Shown: positions 52,601 to 58,507 of the stretch, piece after piece
Position numbering within the stretch: position 1 is the stretch's first letter
How the letters are laid out: every line of letters starts with the position of its first letter
Source of the DNA: Owenia fusiformis
Taxonomy: Eukaryota; Annelida; Polychaeta; Sabellida; Oweniidae
Assembly (NCBI GenBank): GCA_903813345.2
Contig: CAIIXF020000004.1
Span: forward strand, 5,535,525 to 5,599,524
Length of the DNA: 64,000 nucleotides
Direction: 5' to 3'
The notes under the pieces: model-generated
The model's input: the letters and a program-made list of their open reading frames with translations, nothing else
Databases searched by the model: none
Told to the model about the DNA's origin: nothing
Made by a program: the position numbers and the translations under genes

Positions 52601-55075
52601 GATATATTAGGAGTTACAACTGAGAGTGTGTATGAACTGAAACCGTATGTTCCACCATTGAAGGTTGAAATCAAACCTGAAGTAAAATCTGAAGTTTTCA
52701 ATTCAGATGAGCATGGAACCCAAGAAGAATCAAATAATGTCCCTGAGAAGGTTGCTATCAAGACAGAAGTCTCAGAAGATGGCTATGCATCAGACAGAAC
52801 CGAAATATACGAGAATGACTTATTAGTTGCAAATGGAGGCCAACTTGGATCTTCTGGAAGAGAATGTCAAAAAGAAAAACAAAATGGCGTCCATGATTCT
52901 GATTATGATGTTTCCGAGCAAGAAATATCTCTGGACAGTGACAGTGATCATGATGGTGAACAAAGCTCGAATAAAGTGAACAAGAGCTCAGACTCGCTAA
53001 TTTTGGACAGTGAAACAGGCGTCCTTCTACCAGATGAACAACCTATTGAACTTTCCTCGAGTTCACAAGTATATGGAAAGGAAACTGATCCTAATAACCA
53101 TATACATCACAGAAGCAATAAACCTATGTTGCCAGGCAACGTACGTCAGACTGGCGACCATAAAAACATTGTTGTTAGTGAATATGAATTTAAGGACACT
53201 TCTAAAAAGAATGGAACCAATAACTTATGTGATACATCCAGCAAAAGATTTGGGTTTGATTACACTAATTCCCCTCATCCAAGAACTCATAAAAACACAA
53301 ACGTCCATGATTCACAGTTACCCCAATCACACAAATACGGCAATGCGGAAGCTCTACCCCATTTACCCCAATCTCATGGAATCAGCAATGTAAGCAAATC
53401 AGATGTTTCATCTAAATATAACATTCCAATGACTCAACAATCAGTGTCAAACAATATGACTGAAGTAGTAAAACATCCTTCAAAACATCAAGATGAACCA
53501 TTAGACTTTACAAAAACAAATAGCAAAATATCTGAGAAAACTAAAAATATAGATAGGCCTCCTATAGATCTACATCAACCAGGAATACAGAGTGGGATAC
53601 CATTTGGTAATACGAGTAGTATAACCACAGGAACTCGTAACACCAATCAAGATATGAATGTGACAGGATATATGAATGCTTTTGTAGCATCTACTGCCCA
53701 AAGATCCAGCGCCAATGCATCATTGTATCACAATCAAAACCAACAAGTTGGTAACCATAGTAACCAGATTCAACAACACCAGGAACGTTATAAGCAATCT
53801 GAACCATTGCAAAGTCAGTCCCATCATCTTGGTGGTCTCTCGGCTCATGCTCATGCCTTTCCAAAGGAGGATGTCCCTCGCTCTGTTAAAATGATGATGA
53901 AGCAGTATCAGCATTATAAAGATCACCAACAGACTTTGCGAACTAATGACTATCTGAAACAACACCTACAGAACAAAGAACGCCAGGCTCAATTAACTGA
54001 AGCCCATGAAGCAAAACGTAACACCGAGTTACAGAAACAGAAAGAACAATACATGGATAGGACAAAACAGGTGCTAGCATTACAGAGACAGAAGGAAATT
54101 CTACAAAGGAGAGTACATCATACTGAGATGGTAAAACAGGAAAGCTTGGCTACTGAGAGGAAACTTCAGGCTGAGTTTGCGAGAAACACAAGCATCCATC
54201 ATGCAGCTTCGATAGCGTCTCATCAGAGCCCTGTGTCGTACCATTCAAACTTACCAGTGGAGTCTCATCATTCACAACTGGCGTCCATGGCGTCCAGGCG
54301 CCAGTCACCCATGGGGCATTCACATCCCTCTTCACCCCTAGGATCGTATGGAAAACCCTATCCCCATTCACCTATGGGTTCTATGCATCAAGGGACACTA
54401 CGACCTGGTCACTCCCAGTCGCCATTGGGTTCTCTACGACCAAAGTCTCCCATAGTACCCGCCCATGCACAGTCCACGCTGGGTTCCATACACGCAATGT
54501 CTCCTATGGGCCCAGCTCATTCACAGTCCCCACTGGATTCAATTCATAGACATTCCCCAATGGGATCTTCATTTGTACCGTCCCCACTTACCTCACATCA
54601 TAGACATTCACCTATGAGTGCACTATCATCTCATACTGCTCCAGTCCGATGGCCTCATGGAAATCAAGCTTTAGGAATGCAGAATTCAACTCCCGATCGC
54701 TCTCCACACGTGTTACCACGCATGCCAACTCTCTTACACGTGCCATCTCCAGATCTAACTCTTGCTGGAGGGAGTATGCATGAACTACATGCCCAAGCAG
54801 GACGTGATTCGGGACCACAAACTATGCCTAAACTTGAACTCTCACATCTGACTCAAGGTCCTTATCGTGCTACCCCTACCTCTCAAAGTCCATTTACCCC
54901 ACAATATGGCAGCCATAGAGGCTCACCATCGGGGGCTCATAGATACCCTGAAGGTCAAGCTGGTAGTCAAGGCAACAGTAGCTATGCTTCATATGGATCC
55001 ATGGGGCGTCCAACGTATCATCAAGGACATACGCCCGAAAGTGATACCCAGGGCAAAAGATATACTTATCTCTAG
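10579..55075 (+). CDS. BCOR: BCOR/BCORL1-like Polycomb corepressor, 13-exon gene model (5' end not found)
   Basis: Nuclear corepressor of the non-canonical PRC1.1 complex. In the known family the PUFD domain binds PCGF1 and, with KDM2B, directs H2A ubiquitylation to CpG islands; vertebrate BCOR also binds BCL6. Seen here: thirteen exons joined by GT/AG introns with fully compatible phases give one open frame of 9834 nt after the first split base (about 3277 residues plus stop). Order: disordered Ser/Pro/His-rich region with two PLDLS motifs, conserved SAGFV...REQRWLQ and [10 protein letters not shown] blocks, AT-hook, basic and helical segments, ankyrin repeats, acidic linker, PUFD, then a long C-terminal extension. 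The [10 protein letters not shown] block, ankyrin repeats and PUFD line up with vertebrate BCOR from memory of the family. No initiator exon was recognised; a Met in the third exon (22394) or the two Mets opening the large exon could also serve. BCOR and BCORL1 cannot be separated, since the gene may predate their duplication. Confidence 0.9.
10619..12079 (+). other. intron between model exons 1 and 2
   Basis: 1.46 kb. Contains the 83-bp MITE copy at 11035-11113 and an isolated transposon-end-like CCACCCTGTATA near 11850. No other structure seen. Confidence 0.4.
11035..11113 (+). mobile_element. 83-bp-family MITE, copy 2
   Basis: TACCCTGCG...GCAAAGGGTA, nearly identical to 1218-1300, with CTTAACAC duplicated on both sides (11027-11034 and 11114-11121). 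Confidence 0.7.
12080..12135 (+). CDS. BCOR: BCOR homolog, putative exon 2 of model (56 nt)
   Basis: Lies between a polypyrimidine-rich TTTTTTTAG acceptor and a strong GTGAGT donor. Reads [18 protein letters not shown] and ends with two bases of an Arg codon completed by the first base at 22384. The strong splice sites and phase agreement on both sides support it. No domain is recognised. Confidence 0.5.
12910..12915 (+). repeat. 6-bp target-site duplication (left), TTCATT
   Basis: Direct copy of 17228-17233, immediately outside the two 251-bp inverted repeats. Six bases is the duplication length of Polinton/Maverick integrases. Confidence 0.85.
12916..13166 (+). repeat. left terminal inverted repeat (251 bp)
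   Basis: Contains a GC-rich start (CCACGGGCCGCCACGGGCCC), two GATGAGCAGGAGATA-type repeats and two copies of a 29-bp motif (13090-13118, 13133-13161) starting GATAAGATGCGCATG and ending CATTGTTATC, 43 bp apart. The motif's GATAA/TTATC ends are mutually inverted, so it may be a protein-binding iteron. Confidence 0.9.
13272..14822 (-). CDS. packaging-type (A32/FtsK-HerA-like) ATPase with zinc-finger motifs, 516 aa
   Basis: Probable DNA-packaging ATPase of a virus-like transposon. Residues 1-23 resemble a C2H2 finger ([20 protein letters not shown]), but the cysteines are one residue apart instead of two to four, so it is non-canonical. The ATPase core is about 40-232: Walker A GPTGCGKT (49-56), Walker B LMIVDD (121-126), a GSHHRN segment (144-149) and the LLQNIFHHG motif (155-163). 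A second C2HC finger sits at 321-341 (C321, C324, H337, C341). The tail (485-516) is highly acidic and serine-rich. No frameshift or internal stop. The ATPase domain is standard for Polinton/NCLDV packaging enzymes; flanking fingers and the acidic tail are additions. Same strand as the small gene at 15870. The function is inferred from motifs. Confidence 0.85.
   Translation of the reverse strand: MYYCHCGKEFRHASSLARHKGMHSALGKEDIHVGMDKVLHHPFTMLVTGPTGCGKTTFVKQLLENVEQRIQPPPQRIIWCFGQWQPLYIEIKNIHPGIEFMMGIPDELNSPDFLNPRVRNLMIVDDLMSDATKDRKISDLFTKGSHHRNLSVICLLQNIFHHGRENRTISLNTHYIVLYKNPRDQNQVRVLSQQMYPGNSHKLLDAYNAATLKPYGHLLIDLKQETPEHLRLCYDKTHQTMNEHDSSHLKGEPFTKTVQSNDIALPYDLNAIENPFKEMSQYDTSIMKPPYKFTASIKDTIPSNVIHSDNKNYNMKEICHCDYCGVMLISRMDLQNHIQNCPLNEDIDDPPMKKLCTEGFQENPVYIRLKDKAINKFKDQIEEQEAKYIDKQKGNSEYDRRYMANQKFLPKIRETFKTYYKYLVEDLLDLQCSPTHKEIMVDIQQLMSTGIPFEDAFKKTMLHHNYMTEDIINVGLYDDANVSDESYTDSSDNDEASESSDNESDETNDSASDNKD
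14895..15760. repeat. AT-rich satellite inside the Polinton-like element
   Basis: About 860 bp of ATGCTAACAG, ATGCTAATGG and ATACTAATG units (6-18 bp), with higher-order repetition: the block at about 15061-15185 recurs at 15251-15370. It fills the gap between the element's two genes. No coding potential. Confidence 0.9.
15870..16313 (-). CDS. small basic protein of the Polinton-like element (up to 147 aa)
   Basis: Unrecognised product. The first Met gives 147 aa. The Met at residue 24 (16242-16244), beginning [20 protein letters not shown], is the more natural start (124 aa), because the first 23 residues look like translated leader. A middle motif [21 protein letters not shown] is followed by a very Lys/Arg-rich tail ([15 protein letters not shown]) ending [10 protein letters not shown]. 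Size, charge and pairing with a packaging ATPase suggest a DNA-condensing or virion-core protein, but this is inference. The region 16320-16976 to its right has no ORF; it holds a ~40-bp direct repeat (GGTCAATTCAATATAGGACT) at about 16677-16757. Confidence 0.65.
   Translation of the reverse strand: MSEIFKSLSFQSSYLIYTHQLKTMKLVPYVDNPEHWLKLIRAGRQNRLKVSQTGRGWIGIDDIKEDTKPVQIISPMTAVVDRAKAQLKRQHEDMKYEEYRPSKEKQQNSVNIKKKHPFKQKKQNTSNTRKKRTFLYKPPGIPARMDD
16977..17227 (-). repeat. right terminal inverted repeat (251 bp)
   Basis: Exact inverse of 12916-13166 by eye, including the two 29-bp motifs at 16982-17010 and 17025-17053. The right TTCATT duplication follows at 17228-17233. Confidence 0.9.
17234..19110. 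other. intronic sequence right of the Polinton-like element
   Basis: 17234-17870 is the right arm of the split foldback. 17880-19110 has no supported gene, RNA or recognised repeat, only short open frames. Confidence 0.5.
19119..19261. mobile_element. ~143-bp palindromic MITE, copy 1
   Basis: Ends TGCCTGGGTCACAT and ATGTGACCAAGGCA (imperfect inverted repeats); inner arms CTCCGATC/GATCGGAG-like and TTTTGTTCAA/TTGAACAAAA. TTA occurs on both sides. A close copy lies at 45989-46131, inside another intron of the gene. Confidence 0.75.
19800..20160 (+). repeat. CTATACTTTC repeat block, opposite orientation to the 69-bp satellite
   Basis: Multiple TTCTATACTTTCGATACTTT units, followed by two copies of GTAAAACAATATGTGACGTC (about 20072 and 20139). 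This is the inverse of the core of the satellite starting at 20345, so the two blocks face each other as a large inverted repeat. Confidence 0.75.
20345..21415 (-). repeat. 69-bp tandem satellite
   Basis: About 14 units. The regular centre (20580-21120) has a 69-bp period: CGAAAGTATAGAAAGTATAG, AAACTATAGACATTTGATTT, GTCGAAGACAGTTATGGGGA, then AAAGCAGAT. Edge units are diverged and shorter. Because 69 is a multiple of three and the unit lacks stops in some frames, open frames arise on both strands; they are not genes. Confidence 0.92.
21449..21618 (+). repeat. dispersed ~170-bp repeat, copy 1
   Basis: Shares AATTTGCATAACTATTAG, ATAAGGGTTATATGAAAATT and GACCCGAACGAGCCACCTGG with 30501-30669. 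Unclassified. Confidence 0.75.
21621..21956. mobile_element. ~336-bp MITE with ~70-bp inverted ends
   Basis: The left end (ATTCCAGTAGGCTGCCATCT, GGAAGTGATGTCATCGACTC) is matched inverted at the right (GAGTCGATGACATCACTTCC, AAGATGGCAGCTTACTGGGA). No ORF. Confidence 0.75.
22384..22579 (+). CDS. BCOR: BCOR homolog, exon 3 of model (196 nt)
   Basis: Enters after TTTATAG in phase 2 and leaves in phase 0 at GAG|GTGGGT, matching the start of the large exon at 36930. It encodes about 66 polar residues with an imperfect repeat around GDTPH (three copies, plus a related REPSH). An in-frame Met follows RFES at 22394 and is a possible alternative start codon. Disordered, with no named domain. The neighbouring introns are 10.2 and 14.4 kb and full of mobile elements. 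Confidence 0.72.
24018..24205. mobile_element. 188-bp MITE, CAGGCCCGTAGCCAGG family
   Basis: CAGGCCCGTAGCCAGG at the left and CTGGCTACGGGCCTG at the right are inverted ends, with G- and C-run inner arms (GGGGTTCGGG...CGAACCCCCC). Confidence 0.72.
26293..26455. mobile_element. ~163-bp palindromic MITE, copy 1
   Basis: GTAGCATTCGCGAATTCAAC and its inexact inverse (GTTGGATTCGCGATTGCTAC) end the element; GACGATTTAAC pairs with GTTAAACCGTC inside. A diverged copy lies at about 36088-36229. Confidence 0.7.
26650..26890 (-). repeat. tRNA-like (SINE-type) fragment
   Basis: CCCGGGTTCGATTCCCGG at about 26697-26714 is a perfect T-arm with a pol III B-box (GGTTCGATTCC). No D-arm or acceptor-stem partner could be paired convincingly, so this is more likely a SINE piece than a working tRNA gene. 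Confidence 0.4.
26997..27576. mobile_element. 580-bp mariner/Tc1-like MITE
   Basis: The ends CAGGTTGGGCCAATAAAACGC and GCGTTTTTTTTTTGGCCCACCCTG are imperfect inverted repeats flanked by TA (26995-26996, 27577-27578). No transposase ORF. A similar degraded end lies near 57810. Confidence 0.72.
28565..28765. repeat. cluster of direct and inverted GGTCAACAGT repeats
   Basis: AGTGGTCAACAGTA occurs twice in tandem; its inverse (TTGTTGACC) and further GGTCAACAGT and GTATAC copies follow, giving several potential hairpins. Unclassified. Confidence 0.5.
29085..29290. repeat. short tandem of ~75-bp units with CCAATCAGA
   Basis: GTTGACCGCTAATTGACCAATCAGA and GTTGACCGCTAATCAACCAATCAGA are two units, each followed by GAGTATTT and a GGTACTAACAATA end; a third partial unit precedes them. 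Confidence 0.6.
29376..29565. mobile_element. ~190-bp foldback
   Basis: GCAAGGAGGATTGGAAGCCAG pairs with CTGGGAGCCAATCCTCCTTGC (imperfect), and CGATATTCT with AGAATATCG. Opposing open frames of 129 and 100 codons come from this palindrome and its flanks. Confidence 0.68.
30501..30669 (+). repeat. dispersed ~170-bp repeat, copy 2
   Basis: About 85-90% like 21449-21618 by eye, ending shortly after GGTAACTACCTACT. Confidence 0.72.
30806..30890 (-). mobile_element. 83-bp-family MITE, copy 3 (inverted, diverged)
   Basis: Inverse orientation of 1218-1300: TACCTTGCCCTTTGCG at the left and CTCTGCGCACAGGGTA at the right. Several substitutions suggest an older copy. Confidence 0.65.
32820..33260 (+). 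repeat. ~18-22-bp satellite of TTAACGAATGGTACG units
   Basis: About 20 diverged units alternating ATTAACGAATGGTACGTTG and ATTAACGGATGGTATAATC. Confidence 0.85.
33800..33930 (+). repeat. tRNA-derived SINE, copy 1
   Basis: GTAACCACGAGGTTGCGAGTTCGAGACG has a tRNA-like T-arm with B-box-type GAGTTCGAGAC; TTGGCGATTGGG about 40 bp upstream resembles an A-box. The core GTAACC...TTATTCATTTA recurs inverted at 51049-51108, showing it is a dispersed SINE, not a tRNA gene. Confidence 0.7.
35393..36005 (+). repeat. 49-bp tandem satellite, ~12.5 units
   Basis: Unit: GAAGTATTACACACAGCACC, AAAAACATGGCACGTCCTAA, TTATCATTT. Variants are mainly CACACAG/CACACGG and CACGTCC/CACATCC. One unit (near 35900) has an AAAATA insertion. 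An (AT)n microsatellite follows at about 36033. Confidence 0.92.
36088..36229. mobile_element. ~163-bp palindromic MITE, diverged copy 2
   Basis: Shares ATTTAAATATGAATGGTATAG, GCCGGCAATTGAATTTGCGAATG and the palindromic layout with 26293-26455; the left end is eroded. Confidence 0.55.
36930..42263 (+). CDS. BCOR: BCOR homolog, giant central exon (5334 nt, 1778 codons)
   Basis: Acceptor TGCTTTCAG, donor CAG|GTTCGT; both ends are phase 0. The first 120 residues are a His/Ser/Pro heptad-like repeat around VSPRHRE (about 13 imperfect units). Two PLDLS motifs at 37359-37373 and 37461-37475 match the PxDLS class bound by CtBP; the second is followed by a basic, NLS-like KTRKR. The middle is disordered and Ser/Thr-rich. 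Near the C-terminus (about 41900-42117) come SPRSP repeats, then a basic stretch and the segment RNSAGFV...[15 protein letters not shown], which corresponds to a conserved block of vertebrate BCOR. One very long coding exon is typical of BCOR genes. Long open frames on the reverse strand here are shadows of this low-complexity exon. Confidence 0.93.
42264..44011 (+). other. 1.75-kb intron of the BCOR homolog
   Basis: Contains one open frame of 165 codons on the minus strand (43485-43982, starting [16 protein letters not shown]). I do not recognise it; it could be a fragment of a mobile-element gene or chance. No repeats seen otherwise. Confidence 0.5.
44012..44203 (+). CDS. BCOR: BCOR homolog, exon with [10 protein letters not shown] block and AT-hook
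   Basis: 192 nt, phase 0 at both ends (acceptor ATCTTCAG, donor AAG|GTACCA). It opens with [10 protein letters not shown], nearly identical to the RAMMRFSELE block of vertebrate BCOR. An acidic stretch follows, then PRKRGRPF at 44162-44185, whose RGRP core is an AT-hook (minor-groove DNA contact). Vertebrate BCOR has a short extra segment between REQRALQ and RAMM; no matching mini-exon was seen in 42264-44011. Confidence 0.9.
44588..44735 (+). repeat. three-copy ~48-bp tandem repeat in an intron
   Basis: Units of AATGATGCACCATGGGGCCT followed by ACCTTAAAGGCCTC or a variant, ending 28 bp before the acceptor of the 44764 exon. Confidence 0.7.
44764..44818 (+). CDS. BCOR: BCOR homolog, small basic exon (55 nt)
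   Basis: Acceptor TTTTTTCCAG, donor AAAG|GTGAAA. Reads [18 protein letters not shown], starts in phase 0 and ends one base into a codon. The strong polypyrimidine tract and phase match on both sides support it. No domain; probably a linker after the AT-hook. Confidence 0.75.
45238..45306 (+). CDS. BCOR: BCOR homolog, small linker exon (69 nt)
   Basis: Acceptor TTGTTCTAG, donor ACAG|GTATGT. Phase 1 at both ends, so it can be skipped without a frameshift and may be a cassette exon. Encodes a polar segment starting [14 protein letters not shown]. Supported by splice signals and phase continuity only. Confidence 0.7.
45519..45886 (+). CDS. BCOR: BCOR homolog, basic/helical exon upstream of the ankyrin repeats
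   Basis: Acceptor TAAAACAG, donor ACACAG|GTTAGT; enters phase 1 and leaves phase 0. It starts with a KRRR cluster (candidate nuclear localisation signal). A charged, probably helical stretch ([20 protein letters not shown]) and SP-rich linkers follow. The segment [20 protein letters not shown] resembles the region around the ELTGLHPKKQRHLL motif of vertebrate BCOR. Confidence 0.83.
45989..46131. mobile_element. ~143-bp palindromic MITE, copy 2
   Basis: TGCCTGGGTCACAT...ATGTGACCAAGGCA, same family as 19119-19261, within the intron between exons 45519-45886 and 46284-46577. Confidence 0.75.
46284..46577 (+). CDS. BCOR: BCOR homolog, exon with start of ankyrin repeat 1
   Basis: Phase 0 at both ends; acceptor AATATTCAG, donor GAG|GTAACG. 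The first half is a polar repeat around GNLGEHSN. The second half ends with [15 protein letters not shown], the first helix of the first ankyrin repeat, matching the GETLLQRAARLGYE of vertebrate BCOR and cut by an intron at the same residue as I recall it. The repeat continues in the exon at 46904. Confidence 0.92.
46904..47115 (+). CDS. BCOR: BCOR homolog, ankyrin repeats 1-3
   Basis: Acceptor TTTTTATAG, donor GTGAG|GTAAGA, leaving two bases of an Arg codon. Encodes the end of ankyrin repeat 1 (DVTLYCLKT...), all of repeat 2 ([15 protein letters not shown]...AYGANVN) and most of repeat 3 ([19 protein letters not shown]). The TPLHE and HDAVENDxIEIVR signatures are diagnostic for the BCOR ankyrin domain. 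A 4.2 kb intron follows, carrying a LINE remnant and a 25-bp tandem repeat. Confidence 0.95.
47680..48450 (+). pseudogene. LINE reverse-transcriptase C-terminal fragment with an in-frame stop
   Basis: Frame with 47824-48450: [20 protein letters not shown] matches the 'LGVHRF.P..A..GDMGW' segment after the RT domain of many LINEs. A TGA at about 47800-47802 interrupts it. Then [19 protein letters not shown] and a terminal knuckle [19 protein letters not shown] (C-x2-C...H...C). The palm with the catalytic Asp pair is absent. A different LINE family from the copy at 7755. Confidence 0.78.
47680..48732 (+). mobile_element. 5'-truncated, inactivated LINE
   Basis: A reverse-transcriptase ORF fragment followed by ~280 bp of 3' sequence and an (AAAT)n tail (48711-48732), a typical LINE 3' end. 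No target duplication was identified. Confidence 0.75.
49064..49313 (+). repeat. 25-bp tandem repeat, exactly ten copies
   Basis: Unit GAGGGGAGTGTACATGAATG plus ACATC, ten perfect-length copies; units 1 and 3 have CATAAATG instead of CATGAATG. Open frames on the minus strand are repeat translations ([20 protein letters not shown]), not genes. Confidence 0.95.
51049..51108 (-). repeat. tRNA-derived SINE, copy 2 (fragment)
   Basis: Inverse of the core of 33800-33930: GTAACCACGAGGTTGCGAG, TTCGAGACGCGCGTGCTC, TTTGTGTTTATTCATTTA read on the minus strand. Confidence 0.68.
51322..51497 (+). CDS. BCOR: BCOR homolog, end of the ankyrin domain
   Basis: Acceptor TTCCATCTAG in the phase needed to complete the Arg codon of the previous exon; donor ACAG|GTATTG leaves one base. 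Reads [21 protein letters not shown], equivalent to the end of repeat 3 and the partial fourth repeat of vertebrate BCOR (LLLSYGADPTL). A helix ending [12 protein letters not shown] and a short linker follow. Confidence 0.94.
51750..51900 (+). CDS. BCOR: BCOR homolog, acidic ankyrin-PUFD linker
   Basis: Acceptor CATTGTAG, donor CAGGG|GTGAGT; phases match both neighbours. Encodes an acidic, aromatic-rich linker ([17 protein letters not shown], then [18 protein letters not shown]). It matches in position and character the FEFEFSETPLLPCYN segment between ankyrin repeats and PUFD in vertebrate BCOR. Confidence 0.9.
52384..55075 (+). CDS. BCOR: BCOR homolog, terminal exon: PUFD domain plus ~800-residue extension
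   Basis: Acceptor TTTATTCCAG completes a Gly codon; stop TAG at 55073-55075. The first ~86 residues (52384-52642, [14 protein letters not shown]...[11 protein letters not shown]) are the PUFD, the PCGF1-binding ubiquitin-like-fold discriminator that ends vertebrate BCOR. Here the frame stays open for about 810 more residues. The extension has three psi-K-x-E SUMO-type sites ([13 protein letters not shown]97, K101 and K126 of the exon), an acidic serine patch, a CtBP-motif-like PLDFT (~53498-53512), a Gln/His-rich region, a charged predicted coiled coil (~53880-54190, [15 protein letters not shown] onward) and repeated SPMG/SPLGS units (~54270-54620). No intron signal is needed to read through. 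Confidence 0.92.
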
Positions 55076-58000
55076 TTTCAGCATTTAGCTGACAGTGTTT
55101 GGATATTAGAAAGAGATTAACTTACATGGTGTTTTAGAAAAAATGCAACCCACATACTTAAACAATGCATATTTTTTAACCAAATGAGCTTGGAATCTCT
55201 TGAAGCATAAATAAAGTTGGTTCAATGTTCTTTGAATAGAGCATTTTCAAATCACTGTAGTGACTGGCTACCAAGTCTCTACTATAAGACTTGCAAACAT
55301 CTTTATCTTCCGTGTTATCTCTAGTTTGAGCTCTGCAATGGTTCTAGGAATGTTGACATACACATTGTCTTTCAGTATAAGACCCATATCGCCAATAACA
55401 TCACACAAAGTGTGCAAGTCTGTGTGCAGAAAAATGGTAGAAGATTGGGGCATGTTAGTGTCAACTTAAAAATATTGAATCAACTTTAATTATGTCAATC
55501 AAGATTTCTGATACTCTTTTGCAGCTAAAAATAGTTGTGTATTGTTAGGTGGGTTTCATTTTTTGAAACACTGTACTTTGCCAGAGTTTATTGATATGGG
55601 TACCTGGTATGACTAAGATGGGTTGAATATTTGGATTAAAATTATTTACCAGCTATTTAAATGTTATTTTACAAGAGTCATAATTGTGATTGGTAGATCA
55701 GAATTGTTCTATCTGGATTTAAAAGATGGCGCGACGGAAAAAATTTCGATAAGGAATTTCTTAAGGATATCGTAAAAGTTCAACTTTATTTATAGAGTGT
55801 GAAATTACAAACAAATCCCAATAAAACAAAAGTTTTATTTTTTTAATGATCATGTACCAAATAAGTCTTGAAATTAACGAAGGGATATTGAATCAGTCAA
55901 AGTAAAATGGTATATTAAAATCAAAATGGTAACCTTAGGATCGTATACATGTTATATAGTTCTGCATATCCATATACCACAAAATGTAGCTGATTAGTAC
56001 ATATGAAGGTTACATGCAGATCTGTATGGTGTTTTTTGCCTTGTATGTAGGGCTACTTTGGCTACACCAAGAAGTAAATCAACAACACTGTAAACCTGAA
56101 TGTGCTGCCATGATACGTTTTAGTTTGTTTAACTAAACACTGAATATAGTTAAGTATGTGATACTTAGTTTATAAAATGTTAAGTTATTTTTTAAATAAA
56201 AGGTTAAATCATATTTTAAAAATTAGTTGAACGATTTGTGTTCTTTGAAGATGATGAGTTGAGAGGATTGTGGAATGACACCCATTGGACTTCGATTTTT
56301 ACCGAAATGACACTGCGTAAACTCACCTGATCTAAACACATTAACATTGATACTTTTAGATTAAAGGTAACCGCATTTATCTGATTCCAATACTGAACTA
56401 CACAGAGTGTGGTGCTCACTTTACAATTCATAAATGAAGACGTCTCTGCTAGAGAACAAATACTAAAATAGTATAAAAGATTAGTAATGCTTTCAGCGCA
56501 TTTAACCGGAATTAGAAATGATCTCATTCTTTTATAAATCATCGTTTTTATGATTCAATGGAAAAACAATGGGGGCGGGGTCTCGTGAACTCTAACATTT
56601 TCTACAACTTATTTTTTAGAAGACTTATACCCCTTTTCAGAAAATCGTGTTTCTCGATAGACCCAATTTTTGATTGTAAGTGATGCCTGGGTCTAATACC
56701 TTATGCATACTGCCCCTTAACATATCCTCATATTTATAGTTCATGGAATGACGTCTAAAATAACATAGTCGCCATTTTCGGGGAATCCCCTATTTAGCTA
56801 TTTAATTAAGACGCCATTTATGGGAAAATGACCTTTTATAGCAATGCCTTCGTTAATTTCTTAGAAACATTGGACACATCGTCTTTGGAATTAGGATGAC
56901 ATTTGACGAGATGAAATGGGATGTGGGCAACACACAGTTGACCCATCAAACGTCAATCAAGCCAATTTATGGATCGATAAAAATGAAAAGAAAACTGAAC
57001 CTGCAGAATTAGGTCATCATTATTTTCATTTTGCTACGTTACGTGGAGAATGTTGGATTCATTTTCAAGCCAATCCCTGTGACAGTTTAAAGATCTTTTG
57101 AGACCTAACCTTTTTCTTAAGTACACTTTTTTGAAGGGCAAGACACACGGTGATAAATATTGCACCAAAAACCAACACCCTAGGCCCAGGTATACTGTCT
57201 TTAACGTATTCCTGGGCCTCAGCCTTGCCATGTTGCCCAAGTCGGTATTTTTTACTTATCTGATCTTGAATTATTGGTCATAATAGAAATCAAGATAACT
57301 AAAAGAGACCGACTTGGGCAGGGCTACCAACACCCTAGTATGCATTGATAATTAGTGATTGCAGCTAATTCAGAATTATTATCAAGTCTACTTCCTTGAC
57401 AGTCTAATAACATTTAAATATTCTAGGTTTGGATGAAAACGTAGTTATGGATGATCGATTTTTCATACGGTTTAAGTTGATCAAACTTGTGTTTAAACCA
57501 TCTTTGAAGTCGTAGATGGTGGCTAACAGGATACTGAGCAATTCCAAAGACTATCAAGAAATGTCTAAATATGTTAATTGTAGTTGAAATCGGTTCGAAA
57601 GGTTTGCGTATTTTCTCAAGGTGCGTAAATGAGTATGTTATTGTGGCCATGATAATTAAGTTAGGGATTCATCGATAGGCATACACTTCGGAAATGTTTT
57701 TTTTCATTCTAGGGATACCCCTACTACCATAATTAAACCGAAATGTATTATCGGATTGTAAACTAACTAGCTCTAAGTATTCTGACTCCTGGTGATTTTG
57801 TTGAGATATGCAGGGTTGGCCAAAAAAAATCCGCACACGGTGTTGACATTTCAGATTAAATTGTACCGTTGATGTTAACTATAGAATTAATTTGATACTT
57901 ATTTTCAACAATTCTGATTTTCTCTCGATTTTTTCAAATTGTTTTTTGTAATCCTTGATTTTTCTCCCGACTTATTTCTAGCAATCCGATATATTTCTAA

Positions 58001-58507
58001 TTGTCACATGATTTTTTCAATCCTTTCCAGATTTATTTTTAGAACGAAAAAACGTGAATTTATTTATAAAACCTTTAGAGGTCACACGTACATCTTTTAT
58101 TAAGCGATAATTCAAAACAATGTATAGCACTCATCTTCACGTGCCCAATCAAAAATTAAGAAAATTGGTGCATAAATAAGCGAGAAATGAAGTCATCCAT
58201 GCATGAAAATGGTTTAGAGAAAAATGTATTTCAAAATTTCAGTTGTCATTGAATCCAATGGTATAATGATACTATATTTGAAAAATAATATATCCTTTTA
58301 ACCTGGTTAGAAACTGCTTTATTTTTGAAGTTCGACATATTAAGAAAAGATTGACGGAGAAAAAAATAATTTCATTTTTTTTCAGACGTTGCCACCTGAG
58401 TGATGTCACGATAAGGTCAGGTTGCAAAATATTTTTAATATGCTATAATATTGAGTGTACTATCCTTACTTCTTTGTTTATTTCGTGGTATGAAGAAAGT
58501 AGTTCTA
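55076..58507. other. 3' flank of the BCOR homolog, probable 3' UTR then intergenic
   Basis: No gene is supported here. Possible polyadenylation signals (AATAAA) occur at 55210-55215, 55820-55825 and 56195-56200; which one is used cannot be told. Open frames in the stretch are short and unlike known proteins. A degraded transposon end resembling the element at 26997 (CAGGGTTGGCC) lies near 57810. Confidence 0.5.
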
